Of a DNA stretch of 35,901 nt, positions 1 to 8,199 are shown piece by piece; the stretch's first letter is position 1; each line of letters opens with the position of its first letter. The DNA comes from Candidatus Eiseniibacteriota bacterium. Its GTDB lineage: Bacteria; Eisenbacteria; RBG-16-71-46; JAFGJU01. The notes below the pieces were generated by a model. That model saw only the letters and a program-made list of their open reading frames with translations, ran no database searches and was not told the DNA's origin. Made by a program: the position numbers and the translations under genes. The stretch lies in the NCBI GenBank assembly GCA_020349905.1, contig CP070702.1, positions 2,503,496 to 2,539,396 of the forward strand. Direction: 5' to 3'.

Positions 1-1
1 T

Positions 2-1990
2 GGTGAGCCACGCGCAGCAAGCCCCCTGCTCCCGACTCTGGAACGTCGAGGAGACGTCTACGTTGCCAGTGAGATACAGGTGGAGGGCGAGAGGCTCTCT
101 CTGCCCTTCTCTGTCCTGCTGGAGGAGCGTCTCGCAAAGAGGACTCCCGCCACGTTTTCTGACCCGTTTCGTGCGGCGCTCTGGACGATACCCGGCGTTA
201 CACCGAGAGACGAGCTCTTCGTGCGCCCGAGTCTCCACGGTGGCCTGCCAGATTGGGTCTCGGTCTACTACGGCGACTTTCCTGACTGCTATCCGTACAT
301 GCTCTACGGCGCCCTCTCTGTGGCCAATTCCCGGTTCGACGAGCTGCGGCTGCTCAAGGGCGCGTTCCCCGTGGAGTACGGCGACGCGCTTGCGGGAGTC
401 GTGGTGATAGAGCCGCGTCGCCTCGCGGCGACGGGTTCTTCGGCCGGGCTGGCGTTGGACCTCCTGAGAAGCAGCTTCCACGTCAGCGGACCCTTCAAAG
501 AATGGAACTACGGGCTTTCCTGTGAGACGTCGTTCTACGACAAAATCCTCGGCGCCTTCAGCCGCGAGGGCTACCCCAACTCATCCTCCGTGCTGTCCAG
601 CCTCTCCAGGAGGTTCGGCTCCAGGCAGCTGCTCTCGAGGGCCTTCTACGGCTCGGGCGGCGCCGATACGAGGCTTGACCCCACGGCCGACACGTACACC
701 AGCGCGGACGCGGCCAGCCGGACGCTCAAGAGGCGATTTGAGCTCACGGTCCAGGAAACCGGAGCCAGAACGCTTCACAACACGTCTGTCGGGTTCTTCT
801 CGGACGTGGAGAGCTTTGATGCCACGGACGGATTCATGGGAAGGAACAAGGACGTTCTCAATGTATTCTCTGCCGACGTGGTCCTGAAGGCAAGGAGCTT
901 CGGACTTTCCCACAAGAGCACTCTCTACTCTTCGGGCGGCCGTGCGGTCGACGTCGGAGGTTCAATAAGGCACGAGAGGGCAAGCCAGTACGCCAGGACC
1001 CAGGGCTGGGACTTCGTGCCGTTGTTCAACACAGGAAGAGACGACGTCTCCGACCCCTCTCTCTCCAAAGTGGACGAGACTCTGCGGTTCTGGAGATACG
1101 CCCTCTACGTTCAGCATCGCCAGATCCTGGCCGGGTGGCGTCTGACGGTGGGCGCGCGCTGCGACGCACTCGACAACAGTGCGAAACCGGCCGCCAGAGT
1201 GTCTGTCGAGAAGCGACTGAACAACTTCGCCCTGAGGATGGCCGGTGGCCAGTATCATAGGTTTCCCGTGAGCGGTACGTTCAGGGAAGGAAAGCTTGCA
1301 GGTCTGACCGAGTCCTACAGGGAGCCCGAATCTGCGATTCACGCCCTTCTGGGTCTCGATGCCGACTTGGGACCGGGAACCGTGACCCTGGAGTTTCACA
1401 GGCAGAGGTACTGCGATCTCGTGCTGGTGAGTCCGGAAGGGTCGGAGTCCAGAGGAGGGACCGGAGAGCTGAGAAGCGTCGACCTCACGCTATCGAGCCC
1501 AAGGAGCAACAAGACCCTATGGGCATACGCCACCGTGTCGCTGGGCAGAGGCGAAGTGATGGGAATCCCCACGGACTGGGACCGGCGCGTGGTCGGAAAG
1601 ACGGTCTGCTTCGCGAAGCTCTCAAGGACGTTCGACCTCACCTCGAGGGTCTTCTACGGGAGCGGGCTGGCTTACACTCCCCTCGTGGGAAGAAGACCCA
1701 TGATGAACGGGTTAGAGGAGCCGCTGACAGACCTTGGGGGCAACACGGTCTACGAAGCCATGTGGGGAGCAGAGAACTCTGCGAGGCTTCCCTATCAATT
1801 CAGACTGGACCTCAGACTCACGATGCACCTGGCTCCGTTCGGCAAGAGGACCCGCTTCTACATCGAAGGATTCAATCTTACGGACCACGACAACGTCTCT
1901 GGCGTGGACTACTTCGATTACTACTCGCGCACCGTGTACCGCACGAATCTGCCCCGCTCAGCAAACCTGGGCCTAGAATTCGACTTCTAG
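2..1990 (+). CDS. TonB-dependent outer-membrane receptor, 5'-truncated by the window
   Basis: This is the C-terminal 662 residues of an outer-membrane TonB-dependent receptor. The frame is open to the window edge, so the real start lies upstream; the GTG at position 80 is only the first internal start-like codon. The beginning resembles a plug domain: an 'IPGV..DELFVRPSLHGGLPD' stretch, then a 'GDFP..YPYMLYGALSVANS' segment and 'LLKGAFPVEYGDALAGVVVI', the classic plug ending. The rest is rich in alternating beta-strands, as in a barrel, and ends 'ANLGLEFDF' with a terminal Phe suited to BAM recognition. TonB-box, signal peptide and any carboxypeptidase-like N-terminal domain would be upstream. 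The substrate cannot be told. It ends 18 bp before the convergent GAF gene. Confidence 0.85.
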   Translation, partial: GEPRAASPLLPTLERRGDVYVASEIQVEGERLSLPFSVLLEERLAKRTPATFSDPFRAALWTIPGVTPRDELFVRPSLHGGLPDWVSVYYGDFPDCYPYMLYGALSVANSRFDELRLLKGAFPVEYGDALAGVVVIEPRRLAATGSSAGLALDLLRSSFHVSGPFKEWNYGLSCETSFYDKILGAFSREGYPNSSSVLSSLSRRFGSRQLLSRAFYGSGGADTRLDPTADTYTSADAASRTLKRRFELTVQETGARTLHNTSVGFFSDVESFDATDGFMGRNKDVLNVFSADVVLKARSFGLSHKSTLYSSGGRAVDVGGSIRHERASQYARTQGWDFVPLFNTGRDDVSDPSLSKVDETLRFWRYALYVQHRQILAGWRLTVGARCDALDNSAKPAARVSVEKRLNNFALRMAGGQYHRFPVSGTFREGKLAGLTESYREPESAIHALLGLDADLGPGTVTLEFHRQRYCDLVLVSPEGSESRGGTGELRSVDLTLSSPRSNKTLWAYATVSLGRGEVMGIPTDWDRRVVGKTVCFAKLSRTFDLTSRVFYGSGLAYTPLVGRRPMMNGLEEPLTDLGGNTVYEAMWGAENSARLPYQFRLDLRLTMHLAPFGKRTRFYIEGFNLTDHDNVSGVDYFDYYSRTVYRTNLPRSANLGLEFDF

Positions 1991-2007
1991 CCCGGGCAGC
2001 TTCCGGG
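1991..2007. terminator. weak hairpin between convergent genes
   Basis: A 5-bp stem (CCCGG/CCGGG) with a 7-nt loop fills most of the 18-bp gap between the receptor stop and the GAF-gene stop. It has no clear U-tract, so a terminator role is only possible. Confidence 0.25.
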
Positions 2008-2008
2008 T

Positions 2009-2872
2009 TCAGGCCACGGCGACCGCTTCTTTTTGCCTTTCCGATACCATCGAGAGGACTGAGCCGGATATTAGAGTGCAGAAGAGTTGAAGCGTTCTCT
2101 TGTGGTGGTTGACGAAGACGCCTGGCTCAGGGTGCCCCATGGTTATGACGCCCACGGAGCGTGCGCCCGCTATGATGGGCACAGCCAGAAAGGACCCCAG
2201 TGGCGGCAGTCCTTCCTTCTCGGGCCTGGTAAGCTCCCTCACCAGGACGGACCTCCTCTCTCTTGCCGCCCAGGCAGAAAGTCCCTGCCCCAGATCGAAC
2301 TGAACACGCTCGATCAGGTCCTGCGGATATCCGAGCGTGGCCTCCAGCTCCAGCTTGCCCGTTTCCTCTTTCAGAACGAAGATGGCGCCGTTCTGGAAGG
2401 GGACCAGGTCGCGAAGCAGCTCCAGGCACTTCTCCAGGGCACGCTCCTGCCTCGTGCTGGAGGAAGCTATCCGCGAGACGGCCTCGAGCGACTTCATCTC
2501 CCTGTGAAGCTTGTCGCGTTCGCTGAGGGAGTTGCTGGAGATCACCTTGGACACTCTTTCGCACAGGTTCGACGAGAAGGCCAGGGGGAAACCCTCGGGC
2601 TTTCTCGCGACACTCTTCTCGAGAGAACTCTGCAGCGCCTGCGCCGATTTGAGCGAGACGAATCCCTTCTCGTGCAGGACGTCCAGCAGAGTGGAACCGG
2701 ACCGCAAGAACTTCGCCCTCGCCTTGGACAGTCGGAGTCCGGCGGCAGGGGTGCGGGACCGGGACGCCCTACCCTTCTCCCGGAAGGTCGTGGCCTCTGC
2801 GGAGTTCCGTCGAGAGGAACTCCGCACGCCACGATTCCGTCCGGCTTTCTTCTGACGGAGCGTGCTCTTCAT
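2009..2872 (-). CDS. GAF-domain protein with a basic N-terminal tail
   Basis: This 287-aa protein is the last gene of the receiver/sigma-28/GAF operon. The ATG at 2872 overlaps the sigma factor stop by 4 bp (ATGA), so translation is probably coupled; that is why I chose this start over an upstream in-frame start. Residues 1-56 are strikingly rich in Arg, Lys and Ser. About 57-130 looks helical, and about 140-280 forms a GAF domain ('PFQNGAIFVLKEETGKLEL', 'GQGLSAWAARERRSVLV', 'FLAVPIIAGARSVGVITM'). GAF domains bind small ligands or mediate protein contacts. No output domain such as HATPase, GGDEF or HTH is present. It may be a ligand-sensing partner of the sigma factor or receiver protein; that is inference. 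Confidence 0.75.
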   Translation of the reverse strand: MKSTLRQKKAGRNRGVRSSSRRNSAEATTFREKGRASRSRTPAAGLRLSKARAKFLRSGSTLLDVLHEKGFVSLKSAQALQSSLEKSVARKPEGFPLAFSSNLCERVSKVISSNSLSERDKLHREMKSLEAVSRIASSSTRQERALEKCLELLRDLVPFQNGAIFVLKEETGKLELEATLGYPQDLIERVQFDLGQGLSAWAARERRSVLVRELTRPEKEGLPPLGSFLAVPIIAGARSVGVITMGHPEPGVFVNHHKRTLQLFCTLISGSVLSMVSERQKEAVAVA

Positions 2873-3642
2873 ACCAGGACCTTGTTCACCCGTGTCTTCA
2901 GTCTGGAGATCGCCTTCGTGTGAACCTGCGAGGCTCGCGACTCGGAGATACCGAGCACCTGCCCTATCTGCTTGAGCGTCAGTTCCTCGTAGTAGTAGAG
3001 GGCAATGACCAGCCTCTCCTGCTCCGGAAGCCTGTTTATACACGACAGCATGATCTCCCTCGACTCTTCCTGTTCCACGATCTCTAGCATGTCCACCACC
3101 TGCGTGTCTTCTATCACTTCGGAAAGCTCCACGCGCCCGGCCTCCCCGTCCAGGTGGACGGGCTGGTCGATGGAGAGAAAGACCCTCCCGCGCATGGCTT
3201 CCCCTACTCTAGACATGTCTCTCGAGCTAAGGCTGAGGCTCTCCGCCACCTCCCCGTCGCTGACTCTCCTGCCGAGCTTCTGCTCCAGGGTACGCATGTG
3301 TCTCTGCACGTCCCTGGCCTTTCTGCGCGTACTGCGGGATGCCCAGTCCAGCGCCCGCAACTCGTCCAGTATGGCTCCCTTGATGCGCCACATGGCGTAG
3401 GTCTCGAACTTGGTGTTCTTTTCGGAGTCGTACTTCCTCAAGGCCTCTATCAGACCGATGACCGCAGCGTTTGTGAGGTCGCCCTCCTCGATCGACTTCG
3501 GAAGCTTGAACTTGATGCGGTCCACTGCCGACTTGACGAGTGGGAGGTACTTCTCAACAAGCTCGACCTCGTTCTTCTTGCGGCCGGAGCCGTTTCGCTT
3601 GCGGGTGGGCTGACCCAGAAGAGCGGATTTCACGTAACCCAT
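2869..3642 (-). CDS. fliA: RNA polymerase sigma factor, FliA/WhiG (sigma-28) family
   Basis: The 257-aa protein has the usual sigma-28 length and domain order. Region 2 spans about 28-97 ('LVEKYLPLVKSAVDRI', 'GDLTNAAVIGLIEALRKYD', 'FETYAMWRIKGAILDELRALDW'). Region 3 covers about 105-175. Region 4 is at about 200-252 with a helix-turn-helix ('ELTLKQIGQVLGISESRASQVHTKAISRLK'). It has no region 1.1. It directs RNA polymerase to promoters of the TAAA-N15-GCCGATAA type, and one such promoter lies in this window before the FlgM-like gene. It sits 3 bp after the receiver gene and overlaps the GAF gene, so all three are probably transcribed from the sigma-54 promoter at 4161-4176. No flagellar genes are nearby. 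Confidence 0.92.
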   Translation of the reverse strand: MGYVKSALLGQPTRKRNGSGRKKNEVELVEKYLPLVKSAVDRIKFKLPKSIEEGDLTNAAVIGLIEALRKYDSEKNTKFETYAMWRIKGAILDELRALDWASRSTRRKARDVQRHMRTLEQKLGRRVSDGEVAESLSLSSRDMSRVGEAMRGRVFLSIDQPVHLDGEAGRVELSEVIEDTQVVDMLEIVEQEESREIMLSCINRLPEQERLVIALYYYEELTLKQIGQVLGISESRASQVHTKAISRLKTRVNKVLV

Positions 3643-3645
3643 GAA

Positions 3646-4140
3646 CTAATACCCCTTACAGCCGGTCCTCTCCACGGACCTGGAAACAGTGCGCCTTACG
3701 GCCGTCAACGCGCCTTTTCGAGCCCTCGCGCGACCCCGCGGAGGCTTCTTGAGAGCGCGCTTCAGACACTCTTTGACTTCTTTGATGTTGAACGGCTTGG
3801 AGAAACAACCGACCGCACCGGCCCTCTTGGCCCTGGCTATGACGTCGGGGGATCCGTAGGCGGTGATGAGTATGGAAGGCAGGGGCCGCTTCTTCCTGAC
3901 CCTCGACATGAGCTCGATGCCGTTCATTCCAGGGAGCCTGAGGTCAGTGATGAGCACATCGCAGTCCTCTGCACCCAGCTCCAAAGCCTCCTCCGAGCTC
4001 CCGGCCGTGATGGCGTCGTAGCCGTCCTCTCTCAAGCTCTCGGCCAGAGCCCAAGCGGTGGCCTTCTGGTCTTCCACGATGATGACTCGCTTAGGCGAGC
4101 GTTTTGGCTGCATCCTGTTCCTTTCGCCGATGTCCGACAA
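3646..4140 (-). CDS. single-domain response regulator with basic tail
   Basis: This 164-aa protein is a CheY-like receiver and the first gene of the sigma-28 operon. Conserved residues are intact: acidic pocket E23/D24 ('VIIVEDQ'), phospho-acceptor D66 ('DVLITDLRLPG'), T93 ('LITAYG') and K115 ('CFSKPF'). The receiver ends near residue 130. The remaining ~34 residues are strongly basic (many Arg and Lys) with no DNA-binding fold I recognise. Translation could start at 4140 or at the in-frame ATG at 4113. A consensus sigma-54 promoter lies about 20 bp upstream of the first. The cognate kinase is unknown; the NtrB-like kinase at 7018-8130 is a candidate. It may control sigma-28 activity by protein contact. 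Confidence 0.85.
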   Translation of the reverse strand: MSDIGERNRMQPKRSPKRVIIVEDQKATAWALAESLREDGYDAITAGSSEEALELGAEDCDVLITDLRLPGMNGIELMSRVRKKRPLPSILITAYGSPDVIARAKRAGAVGCFSKPFNIKEVKECLKRALKKPPRGRARARKGALTAVRRTVSRSVERTGCKGY

Positions 4141-4160
4141 AAACGACTATCATCTGGCAA

Positions 4161-4176
4161 AGCAACTTGCGTGCCA
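4161..4176 (-). promoter_or_regulatory. sigma-54 (-24/-12) promoter, receiver/sigma-28/GAF operon
   Basis: The minus strand reads TGGCACGCAAGTTGCT. It matches the consensus TGGCACG-N4-TTGCW at all 12 specified positions, with GG and GC exactly 10 bp apart. A start point about 12 bp beyond the GC falls near 4150, just before the receiver ATG at 4140. This is the best sigma-54 match in the window. Confidence 0.85.
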
Positions 4177-4304
4177 TCAGCTGTGAATCTACTGTATTTT
4201 CAATAGGTTACAGCGATTTGCCTCCTCTTGGAGCCCCCTCTGGAGGCCCGAGGGCTGACAGCGGGGCCAAAACCGCCCCTCTTGGCCTTCGAGAGTGGGA
4301 AAGA

Positions 4305-4328
4305 TTTGGCTGCCTTGCGGTTTGGCTG
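4305..4328. repeat. direct repeats TTTGGCTG, possible activator sites
   Basis: TTTGGCTG occurs at 4305-4312 and 4321-4328, starting 16 bp apart. Each copy lies roughly 120-150 bp upstream of both divergent sigma-54 promoters, the usual distance for NtrC-type enhancer sites. An inverted, near-identical half (GCCAAAACCGC) starts near 4266. Confidence 0.4.
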
Positions 4329-4358
4329 GCGCAACTTTGGTCACCCCTGCCCCGGGGA

Positions 4359-4383
4359 GGCCGGCCCCGCTGACGGGCCGGCC
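4359..4383. repeat. perfect 9-bp inverted repeat
   Basis: The arms GGCCGGCCC and GGGCCGGCC are separated by 7 bp (CGCTGAC). It lies between the two divergent sigma-54 promoters, about 65 bp upstream of the plus-strand one. It may be an operator or a hairpin; nothing decides between them. Confidence 0.5.
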
Positions 4384-4447
4384 GTCCCTAGCGCCATGGC
4401 AGGCGCTCTTCGGAGAGCTCAGGGGGCCGCTCCTGCTGCCCTGCTGG

Positions 4448-4463
4448 TGGCACATTTCGTGCA
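4448..4463 (+). promoter_or_regulatory. sigma-54 promoter for the receiver-GGDEF-like gene
   Basis: The site TGGCACATTTCGTGCA matches the sigma-54 consensus at 10 of 12 positions, with GG-N10-GC spacing intact. The predicted start is near 4475, leaving a leader of about 125 nt before the GTG at 4599. It is weaker than its divergent partner at 4161-4176, but correctly oriented and intergenic. Confidence 0.6.
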
Positions 4464-4598
4464 CCTTTCCGCCTTAGAACGGGCCCTCTTTCGAGGAGCG
4501 TCGAACGAGACAGTAGAAGGAAACAGCTGAGAACGGGCTACGGCCCTCGCAAGAGGAAGAGCGAACGAACGGCGACAGGAAGAAAGGACGGATGGAAC

Positions 4599-5468
4599 GT
4601 GAGAACCTCAATACTGGTCGCTGAAAGCGACCCGGCGCTGGCAGGGACATTCGTGGAGACGTTCACCTCTGACGAGTACGAAGTGAAGGCCGTCTCAGGG
4701 CTTCGAGAGGCGCTGGATGAGATCCAGAAGGAGAGGCCGGACGTGGTGCTAGTCTCCGACCGGCTCTCCGACGGGCAGGGACTCGAGCTCTGCCGGAGAA
4801 TACTGGAAAGGTGGGGGCAGGACGAGACGTGCGCGGTCGTGCTTCTCACCGGTGACTCGAAGCGTCAGGAGCTTCACGGCGGGTCGCTGCGGCTGGACGC
4901 CTGCCTGCCCAGACCCGTGGACCCGGTGCTTCTCAAGTCCGTGGTTGAAAGCCTGATTTCAAGAAGAAGAAGGACAGTGCCCTGTAACCCCCTGACCAAA
5001 CTCCCCAACGCTGCGGCTCTCTCGCAGGAACTCCAGAGGCGGAAGTCGGACGGAGAGCGGTTCGCTACCTGCCTGTTCACTTTGGGCGCCGAGGAGGCCG
5101 CTGCATACAGGTCCAAATACGGGGAGCTCAAGTTCACGGGGGTGATAAAGCTCGCAGCCCGCACAGTTGCAGCCTGTGCGCTCGCTCATGGAGGGAAACA
5201 GGCCTTCGTGGCCCACCGAGGGACCCTGGATGGGCCGGAGTTCATCGTTCTCATGGAGGCAGAGAAGGCCGCCGAACTGGAGAGGGCAGTCTGCCAGGAG
5301 TTCGATGCGGGCGCTGAACTTCTGTACAACAGCGAGGACCGAGAGGCCGGCTGTCTGCTGGCCGCGGACGAGACCGGGAAGAAGAAGGCGACGCCTTTCG
5401 TGTCGCTCAGTATGAAGATGGAACGTGAGGAAAAGGTGGGGGTTGCACGGGCCCATTGGAAGGTGTAA
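4599..5468 (+). CDS. response-regulator-like protein with degenerate receiver and GGDEF-like domains
   Basis: This 289-aa protein starts at a GTG preceded by AAAGGA. Residues 1-120 fold like a receiver ('SILVAESDPALAGTF', 'RPDVVLVSDRLSDGQGLEL'), but key positions are changed. A gap-free alignment puts S53 at the phospho-acceptor site, with D54 next to it, and the conserved Lys is Arg ('CLPRPVDP'). Residues about 128-255 resemble a GGDEF domain ('NPLTKLPNAAALSQEL' matches the usual DPLTGLPNR start), but the signature reads DGPEF in place of GGDEF and the upstream metal and substrate residues are not recognisable. It therefore looks like a signalling scaffold or pseudo-enzyme rather than an active diguanylate cyclase. 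It may sense c-di-GMP state or bind a partner; I cannot say which. Confidence 0.7.
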   Translation: MRTSILVAESDPALAGTFVETFTSDEYEVKAVSGLREALDEIQKERPDVVLVSDRLSDGQGLELCRRILERWGQDETCAVVLLTGDSKRQELHGGSLRLDACLPRPVDPVLLKSVVESLISRRRRTVPCNPLTKLPNAAALSQELQRRKSDGERFATCLFTLGAEEAAAYRSKYGELKFTGVIKLAARTVAACALAHGGKQAFVAHRGTLDGPEFIVLMEAEKAAELERAVCQEFDAGAELLYNSEDREAGCLLAADETGKKKATPFVSLSMKMEREEKVGVARAHWKV

Positions 5469-5516
5469 CGCCCACGCACAGACGCCACTCACCGCCACGT
5501 CTGACTTCCGGAAGGA

Positions 5517-5531
5517 TCCCCGGTTCGGGGA
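5517..5531. terminator. possible bidirectional hairpin between convergent genes
   Basis: TCCCCG-GTT-CGGGGA forms a 6-bp stem with a 3-nt loop in the 81-bp gap between the two convergent regulatory genes. There is no strong U-tract on either strand. Confidence 0.3.
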
Positions 5532-5549
5532 GACTCAGCTCTCCTTGCT

Positions 5550-7034
5550 CTACGGTTCCGCCTCTCCAGCGTCAGAAGCCTCGCTCGAATCCGAGCGCTC
5601 CTTGGCATACTCCTTGAGCTTCGTCCGCAGGGTCTGCCTCGAGATGCCCAGAAGTTGGGCCGCCTTGGTCTTGTTGTTGTTGCTCAACTTCAGGGCCTTC
5701 AGTATGTACCGTCTCTCCGCCTCGGCCAGGCTGCAGACTTCGCTTTCCGTCCCTTCGTGCGGTGCCTGCGAGGAGGCGTATTGAGCGCCCTCCTCCCCTT
5801 CGGACTCCTGCGCCCGGACCCCTCTTCTCACCGGCTCCAGAACCAGATGGTGAGGAAGCACGAGATCGTCCGTCTCCAGCAACATGGCCCTCTCCATCAC
5901 GTTCCTCAGCTCCCTCACGTTGCCGGGCCAGTCGTACGTGAGAAGCCTCTGCATCGCGTCCGGCGAACAGCCCCTCACGCTCTTGCCGAGCTCCTTGTTG
6001 AAATGGGCCACGAAATGGTCCATCAGGGGCCCGATGTCCTCTCGCCTTTCCCTGAGGGGAGGGACCTCCAACGGGACAACCGACAGCCGGTAGAAGAGGT
6101 CCAGCCTGAAACGACCCTCCTGGGCCTCTATGCGCAGGCGCTTGTTCGTGGCCGCGATTATCCGCGTGTTCACGCTTATGTCCTGGGTGCCGCCCACGCG
6201 CCTGAAGCTCTTGGACTCTATGGCCCTCAGCAGCTTGGCCTGAAGCCTCAAATGCATGTCCGCTATCTCGTCCAGAAAGAGAGTGCCCCGGTCGGCCACC
6301 TCAAAGAGGCCCTTCTTGAGCATCCTGGCGTCCGTGAAGGCTCCTTTCTCGTAGCCGAACAGCTCACTTTCCAGCAGGTTCTCGGGAAGCGCGCTGCAGT
6401 TGAGCGCCACGAACGGGCCCTCGCTGTTCGGGCTCTTGTCGTGGATGAAGCGAGCCAGCAGTTCCTTGCCGACTCCCGTCTCTCCCATGATGAGCACGGT
6501 CGAGCTGGGGCTCTCCGCCACCCGCTGTGCCTTCTTCATGAGTTCGAGCATCCCCTCACTGCGGCCCACGATCTCCTCGGTGTCGTAAAACCGCCTCAGC
6601 TCCTGTTTGTGCAACCTGTCCCGACGCCTGGAGAGTGAGCTTTCTATCGCATTCCCTACCGTGGCAAAGAAAGTCTGCGACTCCCTGTGCGCGGTCTTGG
6701 TGATGAAATTGAAAGCCCCGCTTCGCATGCACTCCACGGCCTGCGGAATGTCACCGTACGCGGTTATCATGATGACGGCGACTTCGGGGAAGTCCTTCCT
6801 GATCCTCTTGAGCACGCTGACCCCGTCCTCGGCGCCCAGCTTGAGGTCCAGCAGCACGACATCGATCGGGGTTTCAGAGATCTTGGACATGCACTCCCTG
6901 GAACTGCTGGAAGCAAGAGCGTTGTATCCGGCGTCCTTGAGTGCCTCGCAGAGACTCCAACTGAAACTCTTGTCGTCGTCGACGATGAGAACGGTCCCTT
7001 TGCCCAACTCCTGAAGTTTACCTACGTTCGCCAT
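5550..7034 (-). CDS. sigma-54-dependent response regulator (NtrC family)
   Basis: The 494-aa protein has the full NtrC layout. The receiver spans residues 14-125, with acidic pocket D19-D21, phospho-acceptor D63 ('VVLLDLKLG'), T91 and K113. The AAA+ domain spans about 155-390, with Walker A GETGVGKE (184-191), the sigma-54-contacting loop GAFTDA (231-236), Walker B 'TLFLDEI' (251-257) and the arginine-finger region 'FRLDLFYRLSVVPLEVPPLRER'. A Fis-type HTH is at about 440-480 ('NNNKTKAAQLLGISRQTLRTKLKEY'). It uses ATP to open sigma-54 holoenzyme promoters, so it is the prime candidate activator for the five sigma-54 sites here. Its start overlaps the kinase gene by 17 bp, implying translational coupling and a cognate pair. 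Confidence 0.95.
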   Translation of the reverse strand: MANVGKLQELGKGTVLIVDDDKSFSWSLCEALKDAGYNALASSSSRECMSKISETPIDVVLLDLKLGAEDGVSVLKRIRKDFPEVAVIMITAYGDIPQAVECMRSGAFNFITKTAHRESQTFFATVGNAIESSLSRRRDRLHKQELRRFYDTEEIVGRSEGMLELMKKAQRVAESPSSTVLIMGETGVGKELLARFIHDKSPNSEGPFVALNCSALPENLLESELFGYEKGAFTDARMLKKGLFEVADRGTLFLDEIADMHLRLQAKLLRAIESKSFRRVGGTQDISVNTRIIAATNKRLRIEAQEGRFRLDLFYRLSVVPLEVPPLRERREDIGPLMDHFVAHFNKELGKSVRGCSPDAMQRLLTYDWPGNVRELRNVMERAMLLETDDLVLPHHLVLEPVRRGVRAQESEGEEGAQYASSQAPHEGTESEVCSLAEAERRYILKALKLSNNNKTKAAQLLGISRQTLRTKLKEYAKERSDSSEASDAGEAEP

Positions 7035-8130
7035 GTCTCTTCTCCACTGGGATGTCTATGGTGACCTTCGTGCCGCGCCCTTCCCTACTCGAAACGGAAA
7101 TGCTGCCACCGTGCTCTCGCACGATGGCCTGTGATATGGAAAGCCCCAGCCCGGTGCCCCCGGACCTGGTCGTGAAAAACGGCGTGAAGAGCTTCGAGAG
7201 GTTCTGCTTCGGAATTCCATGCCCGGTGTCGGACACCGCGACCCTCACGAACTTCACCGCACGGGCCGGACCCGCAGGCTTGACGTCTGTCTTGCGTCGC
7301 CCCCCGCTGGCAGGCATCCTCTTGCGCACTACTTTCAATTCCAGAGCCAGCTTGCCGCCAGAAGGCATGGCGTGGAGCGCGTTGAGAATCAGATTCAGAA
7401 GCACCTGGGACATCTGGCCGGGGTCCACGTACACCTCCGGCAGCTCATCCTCGGAGCGGTTCTGCACCTTAACCTCTTGCTTCTCTGCCTGCTCTCTGAC
7501 GAGATTGAGAGTTCTCTCCACGGAATCGCGCATGTCGTGCTTGACGAGCTGAGGCTGCTTGGGCCTCGCAAAGAGCAGCAGATTCTCTATGATCTTCTCG
7601 AGCCTGTCCACCTCGTCAAGAATCACGTCCGCGAACTTCACACGCTCGTCGTCCTTCGCAAAGCGCGACCGCAGAACCTGGGCGCTCGTGCCTATACCGG
7701 CCAGAGGATTTCTTATCTCGTGCGCGACTCCCGCTGCCAGCTCTCCGATTGACGCCAGGCGGTCTATCCTCCTGTGCTGCTCCGCGCGTCGCGCCGCCGT
7801 GGGTTTGAGAAAGGCCACCGCGTCGAGACCAGGACAGGAGACCCTGGCCATGCGAACCAGGACAGGGATCCTGGATTTGGACCTGGAGACGACCACCGCC
7901 TCCTTCTCGACGGCCTTGACTCTGGCCGGAAAAGAGACCACGTCCTCCGACTCGCTCCCTGGCAGAAAGAGACGGGAGGAGTGAAGTTCTCCGGAGGAAT
8001 CGAAACCCAGCAGTTTCTCAGCGGCCCTGTTCATGTACGTCACGTAGCCGCGCCTGTCGAAGGCGACGGCGGCCTCGGGAAGCTTCTCCATTATCTGGGA
8101 AGCCATCTTTGACGCCTGAGGATCTTTCAT
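7018..8130 (-). CDS. soluble PAS-type sensor histidine kinase, NtrB-like
   Basis: The 370-aa kinase has a PAS-like region (about 10-110; 'EAAVAFDRRGYVTYMNRAAEKLLGF'), a HisKA dimerisation domain with H137 ('LAAGVAHEIRNPLAG') and a HATPase_c domain. The ATPase carries the N box (N246/N250, 'LLNLILNALHAM'), G1 'DTGHGI' (301-306), an F box 'LFTPFFTTR' and G2 'GGTGLGL' (324-330). There is no membrane segment or signal peptide, so it senses a cytoplasmic cue or a protein partner. It overlaps the NtrC-type regulator gene by 17 bp and should phosphorylate D63 of that protein. A sigma-70-type promoter lies about 105-135 bp upstream. The start at 8130 is the first ATG; an in-frame ATG at 8106 is an alternative. 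Confidence 0.93.
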   Translation of the reverse strand: MKDPQASKMASQIMEKLPEAAVAFDRRGYVTYMNRAAEKLLGFDSSGELHSSRLFLPGSESEDVVSFPARVKAVEKEAVVVSRSKSRIPVLVRMARVSCPGLDAVAFLKPTAARRAEQHRRIDRLASIGELAAGVAHEIRNPLAGIGTSAQVLRSRFAKDDERVKFADVILDEVDRLEKIIENLLLFARPKQPQLVKHDMRDSVERTLNLVREQAEKQEVKVQNRSEDELPEVYVDPGQMSQVLLNLILNALHAMPSGGKLALELKVVRKRMPASGGRRKTDVKPAGPARAVKFVRVAVSDTGHGIPKQNLSKLFTPFFTTRSGGTGLGLSISQAIVREHGGSISVSSREGRGTKVTIDIPVEKRHGERR

Positions 8131-8199
8131 AGGGCCTTTGAAGGGACGTCGCGGCGTCCAGGAAGGTGTTGCTGTCGAACCGGTGGTCTCCGGGACCGG

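Larger units (their letters stand above)
4141..4598. other. 458-bp divergent regulatory region
   Basis: There is no gene here. The region separates the receiver/sigma-28 operon (-) from the receiver-GGDEF-like gene (+). It carries a sigma-54 promoter facing each way (4161-4176 minus, 4448-4463 plus). Between them lie two direct repeats (4305-4312, 4321-4328), an 8-bp CCCCGGGG palindrome at 4350-4357, a perfect 9-bp-arm inverted repeat (4359-4383) and a smaller dyad, AGCGCC/GGCGCT, near 4390-4407. The distances suit a shared activator-binding region. Confidence 0.6.
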
